A stretch of DNA of 13,155 bases. Origin: Thioalkalivibrio sp. (lineage in GTDB: Bacteria; Pseudomonadota; Gammaproteobacteria; Ectothiorhodospirales; Ectothiorhodospiraceae). Below the pieces are notes generated by a model that ran no database searches, was not told the origin of the DNA, and saw nothing but the letters and a program-made list of their open reading frames with translations. How positions within the stretch are numbered: position 1 is the first letter of the stretch; each line of letters starts with the position of its first letter. Positions 12,678 through 13,155 of the stretch are shown here, piece after piece. The translations under genes and the position numbers were made by a program. Location of the stretch: NCBI GenBank assembly GCA_003553165.1, contig PUOZ01000310.1:1-13155 (forward strand), written 5' to 3'.

Positions 12678-13155
12678 TCACTGGTTGGCGTCGACGACGG
12701 CTAGGGCGGTCATGTTCACCAGGCGGCGTACGGAGGCGGTTTCCGTCAGGATGTGTACCGGGCTAGCGGAACCGAGCAGGATCGGACCGACACTCGCGCC
12801 TTGTCCGCTGGTGGCCTTGATCAGGTTGAAGGCGATGTTGGCGGCGTCGATGTTTGGCATCACCAGGAGGTTGGCCTCGCCCTGCAGGCGGCAGCCGGGG
12901 AAGATGCGGTCGCGGATTTCCGGTTTCAGGGCAGCGTCGGGGTGCATCTCGCCATCCACCTCCAGATTGGGATCCATCTGTTCGAGCAGGGCCCGGGCCC
13001 TGCTCATCTTCCGCGCGGCCTCCGACTGCACGCTCCCGAAGTTGGAATGGGACAGCAGCGCGACTTTCGGGGTGAGGCCGAAATTGCGTACCGCCTCCGC
13101 CGCCATCAGGGTGATCTCGGCGATGGTCTCCGCATCCGGGTTTTCGTTCACGTAG
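12678..13155 (-). CDS. maeB: NADP-dependent malic enzyme (MaeB-type), C-terminal part
   Basis: About 158 residues from the phosphotransacetylase-like end of a MaeB-type malic enzyme are visible; the gene runs off the window edge at 13155. Motifs are VNENPDAETIAEITLMAAEA, PKVALLSHSNFGS, LEVDGEMHPDAAL, GEANLLVMPNIDAANIAFNL, GPILLGSASPVHIL and the end SVRRLVNMTALAVVDANQ. The last motif is the one I recall from MaeB rather than stand-alone Pta. MaeB decarboxylates malate to pyruvate with NADP, and its Pta-like domain is regulatory (acetyl-CoA). The stop is TGA at 12678-12680. A REP-like palindrome 125 bases on may serve as its terminator. Pta is the alternative identity. Confidence 0.87.
   Translation of the reverse strand, partial: YVNENPDAETIAEITLMAAEAVRNFGLTPKVALLSHSNFGSVQSEAARKMSRARALLEQMDPNLEVDGEMHPDAALKPEIRDRIFPGCRLQGEANLLVMPNIDAANIAFNLIKATSGQGASVGPILLGSASPVHILTETASVRRLVNMTALAVVDANQ

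Overview
The window is GC-rich, with densely packed protein genes and proteobacterial gene families throughout: ChaN, LapA/DUF1049, an MltD-type transglycosylase, a MaeB-type malic enzyme, and two tiny basic proteins familiar from gammaproteobacteria. A secreted Gly/Tyr-rich protein resembling the sulfur globule protein family, together with REP-like palindromes, points to a gammaproteobacterium, possibly a sulfur oxidiser of the Ectothiorhodospiraceae/Chromatiales type. The taxonomic placement is inference. No rRNA, tRNA, CRISPR array, insertion sequence or prophage was seen.

Layout. (1) 2-523, +: the 3' end of a PQQ-dependent sugar dehydrogenase, converging on an M1-type metallopeptidase (551-2491, -) across a shared hairpin. 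(2) 2492-2687: a gap holding a two-hairpin REP-like element. (3) 2688-4708, -: a ChaN-like protein with a C-terminal PDZ domain, a 39-residue one-helix membrane protein, a 37-codon remnant of a DUF2721 gene, and the secreted Gly/Tyr-rich protein, which has a Fur-box-like palindrome over its promoter. (4) 4932-6058, +: a translationally coupled pair of membrane proteins, DUF1461 and LapA/DUF1049. (5) 6179-6417, -: two tiny lysine-rich proteins with overlapping stop and start. (6) 6530-8080, -: an ABC-2 exporter (ATPase then permease). (7) 8254-9720, +, divergent from the exporter: a lytic transglycosylase with LysM. (8) 9787-11568, +: a fused, MsbA-related ABC exporter. (9) 11569-11848: nested REP-like repeats. 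(10) 11849-12349, -: a DNA-binding-like protein with a histone H1-like tail and a promoter carrying two 11-bp direct repeats 20 bp apart. (11) 12350-12677: repeats and a probable terminator. (12) 12678-13155, -: the C-terminal part of a MaeB-type malic enzyme.

Most genes are envelope or export functions: peptidoglycan turnover, two ABC exporters, LPS-assembly-type membrane proteins, secreted proteins and periplasmic enzymes. They look like ordinary chromosomal neighbours rather than one pathway. The least ordinary stretch is 3.8-4.75 kb: a haem/iron-linked ChaN-PDZ protein, a micro-membrane protein, a decayed gene and a possibly iron-regulated secreted Gly/Tyr protein. I do not see a clear new multi-gene system. 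The best candidates for follow-up are that block, the two REP-like families, and the direct-repeat promoter of the H1-like gene.
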